A DNA stretch of 64,000 nucleotides, taken from contig JANSXZ010000012.1 of assembly GCA_024742705.1 (NCBI GenBank), positions 40,298-104,297 on the forward strand. The letters are read 5' to 3'. The DNA is from Paracoccaceae bacterium. GTDB lineage: Bacteria; Pseudomonadota; Alphaproteobacteria; Rhodobacterales; Rhodobacteraceae. The notes beneath the pieces are model-generated. The model was given only the letters and a program-made list of their open reading frames with translations, was not told the DNA's origin and did no database searches. Below are positions 62,701 through 64,000 of the stretch, piece by piece; position 1 is the first letter of the stretch, and each line of letters begins with the position of its first letter. The position numbers and the translations under genes were made by a program.

Positions 62701-64000
62701 GACATGATCGTCAGCGCCGGGCCGGGGTACTTCGACGGCGGCGGCGGCGACGACACGCTGCGCGCGACAGCCTCGGGCGGCAACCGGTTCGTTGGCGGCG
62801 CCGGTCGCGACTTGGTCGATTACAGCGCGCTGGTGGATGCAGCGCTCGATCTGGTTCTGAACGGTGCCGAAGGGGCCGAAACAATCGTCGATCTGCCGGC
62901 CGGTCGCGACATCCTGCACGGAATCGAAGGGGTGACGGCAACCGCCCGTGCCGATCGTGTGCTGGCGGATCTGGGTCCCAACGTTCTGCTGGGCGGCGCG
63001 GGCGACGATCATCTGGATGCCGGGCGCGGCGACGATCTGATCGCCGGTGGCGCGGGCGACGACACGGTGTATGGCGGCGACGGGGTGGATATCTTTTCCG
63101 CCGAGGACGGTGTCGCCGCCGTCGATATCGACATGGCCCTTGCGCGCTATCAGGATGGCCATCAGGGCCGCGACCTTGTGTCGGGGTTCGAAGGCCTGCG
63201 CGGCACCGCCTTCGACGACAGGCTGACAGGTGACGAAGGCGCCAACATCCTTATGGGCGGCGCGGGCAACGACCGGCTGGTCGGCGGCGGCAATGCCGAT
63301 ATGCTGATGGGCGAAGACGGCGCCGATACGCTGATGGCGGGTGCGCCGCAGGCGGTTCTGCGCAAGGCCCAGAGCGCAACCGATCCCGTCGCGCTCGACA
63401 CCTGGTTGACGCTGGCGCCGCGCGCCGGGGCCGACCGGGCGCAGACCGTGCCCACCGCCACGGTGCACGGCACGGCCAGCGGGGTCGGCGATGTCTTTAC
63501 CCTCGATGTCGCAGCCGGCGATGCCATCGTGATCGATTTTCTGGCCGGTGACGCGCGCCTCGCCGATGCGGCGATCGTGCTGCACGACGGGTCCGGACAG
63601 TTTGTGGCCCGGATCGATCTTGCCGCGTCGCCGGATGGCGGGGCAGGCGGGGGCACCTACCGGGTCGCGCCGGAAAACGCGGGCCGGCTGACGCTCACGC
63701 TGGAAGGGGGGGCGGCCGCCGAACCCATCGCCGCCGGGCTGCCCTACAAGCTGCACGTCGGTCTGCAAGGCGGCACGCCGGTGGCCTTGCCGCTGGCAGG
63801 CGCGGTGCTGATGGGCGGCGATGGCGACGACGATCTGATCGGCAACCGGGGCGCGGATACGCTTTTTGGCGATGCCGGCGGCGACACTCTGGACGGTGGC
63901 GCGGGCGGCGATCTGCTTGCGGGCGGCGACGGCGACGATTTTCTCTATGGCGACGGGATCAAGGTGGCGCTGGTGGCGGATGTGCCGGGGCAGGTCTACC
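56725..64000 (+). CDS. Giant RTX (haemolysin-type calcium-binding repeat) protein, partial (runs off the right edge)
   Basis: Open for 2,425 codons without a stop to the window edge. No Sec signal (starts MAQNASILTFRTEDRSLWG). Residues 1-600 form a non-repetitive region I do not recognise (FTGDNEIPLISVAST, VSYVPEGKLVLGATMLDISV). From about residue 640 there are dozens of RTX nonapeptides (GGxGxDxLx), for example GGPGDDLLV, GGAGNDTLAGD, GGAGDDVVLW, arranged in blocks between spacer regions; the densest block is at about 62200-62460 (GGAGRDTLKGSDGNDTLRGG). Such repeats fold into calcium-binding beta-rolls outside the cell, and secretion by a type I (TolC/HlyBD) machine through an uncleaved C-terminal signal is expected. 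It is probably an adhesin or S-layer-like protein; no toxin or enzyme domain is visible in this part. Confidence 0.9.
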   Translation, partial: MAQNASILTFRTEDRSLWGPGAGLDLSLDTGRDLIFSASDASDFGFDLAGNGFEAEAWANLELGLRAFANFGRTGSFDASLSILSRANLPGGILIGSDADAPGRFTVDLSDVTVLGSELSTQGFSPGGSAGLNLHLKFAAGLRNGEYYHWFGSGEIDNIAFLDIDFTGDNEIPLISVASTAGTSTLDLGDAVQIAARLPEGADTQATAAHDAGAPATVTARGQSDTQFLSASVDLDALFVQFGSLLPVVGAKIKALGETVFAEHRFDLNDYVSYVPEGKLVLGATMLDISVSSGIAITEENTLTFGAGGQPVLRVDLTSDNGTPGNENDDQRLLNRALDDPDLTFDRPVWGDGIVPEYGTIRITADFRLQGARFDHKLGLGVSTKFNISALQAELTGAWVPSALKTVFGPVLSLDLPDANGFTADLFSIPLPGYDLGAGDFDPVRETYEVFFTNALAPSQTSEAELEQATARQAVIDYKEARQANLNATFDTLAALIEGDPAAYARENIQPGDNAHLLAVAGPLFVNWSADVDAALTRTKGPADIYAVNPLSGDDPYSSLPDGYLMAAVTDGSPPGRDIYDAAGLNLDTVFSNGDLRILEALGGDAAGAVHYRWQHYDPTAGGPFGFSSTAPLEVLGGPGDDLLVYFYNTLPGAADQRPARYFDGSGGADRFVANFARVFPNDPVSWDLREVGANPDQDGVTLALGGETVTVRGIESLTLATGSGDDTIVGGGLSDRLFTGDGDDFVILPEGQTGDTLDLGAGDDYGRVEIGVRYDGDGRPAATSITRVAGGTGHDHVELVAHSSPSTEIWANRMGLKLALLETRADLGRSVYVDIFSPAYLQLALLDRYLGSPAFFGDAVPEERSGAAGSAEEDTAVLYAQGLANSVSALAEKVLVNVSVEDLSLIGSDTAGDLLLYTGGSRYAGGSDGADLLVADFRAGASDAGAQNGLRAWATGDRFVFGSSAFDGIDRFTLRGTDAGDRIEGGALADYIHGGAGNDTLAGDDLSIYSDAAYLHVDTVIGGAGSDLVAWHDQGPDRMSGGELDAVADGPGDLDVLEIGGLTYAPFSLSWGFLAANNGTQGIAGTRAERRYVEGSGLFTPFTPVADLVRALDLSTDNQGYVGVAYNRAASIEDLAVFNGFEQVNAEGDSFTDDLLIYLGGTRYDGGHGSGLVPDDRDIFLADFSDQFQAIDLRISDPARNGTEIRLQNGVTLNAIEQLVVRAGRGDDVIHGGDHADWIDGGAGADRLWGAAGDDTVLGGAGDDVVLWSADGNVSAEGGTGIDRLIVSGTGADGQARGLGVVRPATGPEGAHGLQGSPTSAMILEYLAPDALPATQITAIATSDDLAAPGFTGHSLRFSEFELVDVIGSDGVGDVVAYAGGELYRGGDGAGRDLFLADLTGEDRDFFFDSGYTAPPAATSGATAFADTFDIGNGTFIGGFESFGLRLGAGRDTVFGGALGDVIHAGAGDDLLATGGSDPFGGTVLADLFHGEDGDDALTWQGGRAFFDGGEGRGDLAIWDATDAPLALWLGGGPGLEGAAPWTAEALDDHAALGDLAAAAQAWNATRQGGWLSFGDLSLRDVEQISGHGSDAADVVMAATGQAQFFTGAGDDVLVSGARDDLLVGGTGRDRYVFAGGFGTDLIAGETDGGAELHFVGRTFADLQFTWQGRDLVVSADGANAVRLADLSDAGLEALRIHTSDAPAGLSVPLDPPDLARAPGALVSGTVRDDTDLTGGAGNDTVLGRAGDDQILGGAGADLMDGGAGYDVVSYAARDTGISVDLGAWRGTGGAAAGDVFAGIEGVVAGLRGATLFGDAQGNFLVGSPERDRIEGRGGQDLLIGQEGDDEIFGGAAADVIFGDAGADALQGDDGDDDISGGAGRDTLKGSDGNDTLRGGADDDTLRGDSGDDILVYAGLNPAGGVPGASGLDSLDGGADRDMADFAPFHAGVHIDLAQGRAVSDFSQRAPRDPTTATLLATLSQIEDARGGAFDDMIVSAGPGYFDGGGGDDTLRATASGGNRFVGGAGRDLVDYSALVDAALDLVLNGAEGAETIVDLPAGRDILHGIEGVTATARADRVLADLGPNVLLGGAGDDHLDAGRGDDLIAGGAGDDTVYGGDGVDIFSAEDGVAAVDIDMALARYQDGHQGRDLVSGFEGLRGTAFDDRLTGDEGANILMGGAGNDRLVGGGNADMLMGEDGADTLMAGAPQAVLRKAQSATDPVALDTWLTLAPRAGADRAQTVPTATVHGTASGVGDVFTLDVAAGDAIVIDFLAGDARLADAAIVLHDGSGQFVARIDLAASPDGGAGGGTYRVAPENAGRLTLTLEGGAAAEPIAAGLPYKLHVGLQGGTPVALPLAGAVLMGGDGDDDLIGNRGADTLFGDAGGDTLDGGAGGDLLAGGDGDDFLYGDGIKVALVADVPGQVY

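Noticed and set aside
60175..63768. 1,197-codon open frame on the minus strand over the RTX gene
   Set aside because: Repeat-driven shadow: RTX codons read backwards give repetitive Ala/Arg/Val-rich sequence without domains.
47107..64000. CRISPR array or intact integrase/prophage genes in the accessory region
   Set aside because: No regularly spaced identical repeats and no tyrosine or serine recombinase motif was seen; the repeated units at 58-64 kb are protein-coding RTX motifs.

Overview
This looks like the chromosome of a high-GC alphaproteobacterium, most probably a member of the Rhodobacteraceae (Rhodobacter/Roseobacter group). The evidence is the strong G/C third-position bias, a TRAP dicarboxylate system with a DctD-type regulator that has lost its sigma-54 loop, the gene order cysG-DUF2849-cysI-cysH-DUF934 with an Lrp regulator, and IF3, FPR and DUF1194 proteins typical of that group. 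No database search was possible; family names rest on motifs recognised in the translations.

Layout. 1-7.7 kb (minus strand) is housekeeping: dnaB, a DUF1194 protein, a 2OG-Fe(II) oxygenase, alr and the start of an MlaE-type permease, preceded by pyrC-pyrE and an unknown protein. 7.8-11.8 kb is a three-gene, ATGA-coupled glycosyltransferase/sulfotransferase operon. 12.0-20.3 kb (plus) is a complete form II CO-dehydrogenase-like molybdenum hydroxylase locus: AAA+ ATPase, VWA protein, XdhC/CoxF, molybdopterin-binding protein, then small, large and medium subunits. 20.4-24.2 kb holds infC (with an AUA start), an anchored Ala-rich protein, an MFS exporter and ferredoxin-NADP reductase. 24.2-29.6 kb is the assimilatory sulfate operon with a divergent Lrp-type regulator. 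29.6-37.4 kb has a cytochrome P450, the DctB/DctD-like two-component pair and the DctPQM TRAP transporter. 37.4-46.9 kb is again housekeeping: tpiA, an A-type Fe-S carrier, a DUF59 protein, a RimB-RimK fusion, a methyltransferase, an NfeD/stomatin pair, tgt, and lon behind a clear heat-shock promoter.

From 47.0 kb the character changes. A tRNA-Val(CAC) gene is followed 6,900 bp later by an 83%-identical, ungapped direct copy of its 3' half plus about 55 bp of flank. Between and beyond these repeats lie remnants of IS256, IS110 and IS3 transposases, a 1,668-residue secreted phosphatase-like protein (nucleotidase, CHRD, choice-of-anchor I, DUF4214 and RTX parts), a radical SAM gene interrupted by in-frame TGA codons, an acyltransferase remnant, and finally a giant RTX protein (more than 2,425 residues) that runs off the right edge. 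This reads as an old tRNA-associated accessory region with type I-secreted surface proteins.

A family of short intergenic repeats (seven copies seen) is scattered over the window. One copy supplies the start codon and first codons of cysH. Very long open frames antisense to coxL, lon, the phosphatase and the RTX gene are composition artefacts and are not annotated.
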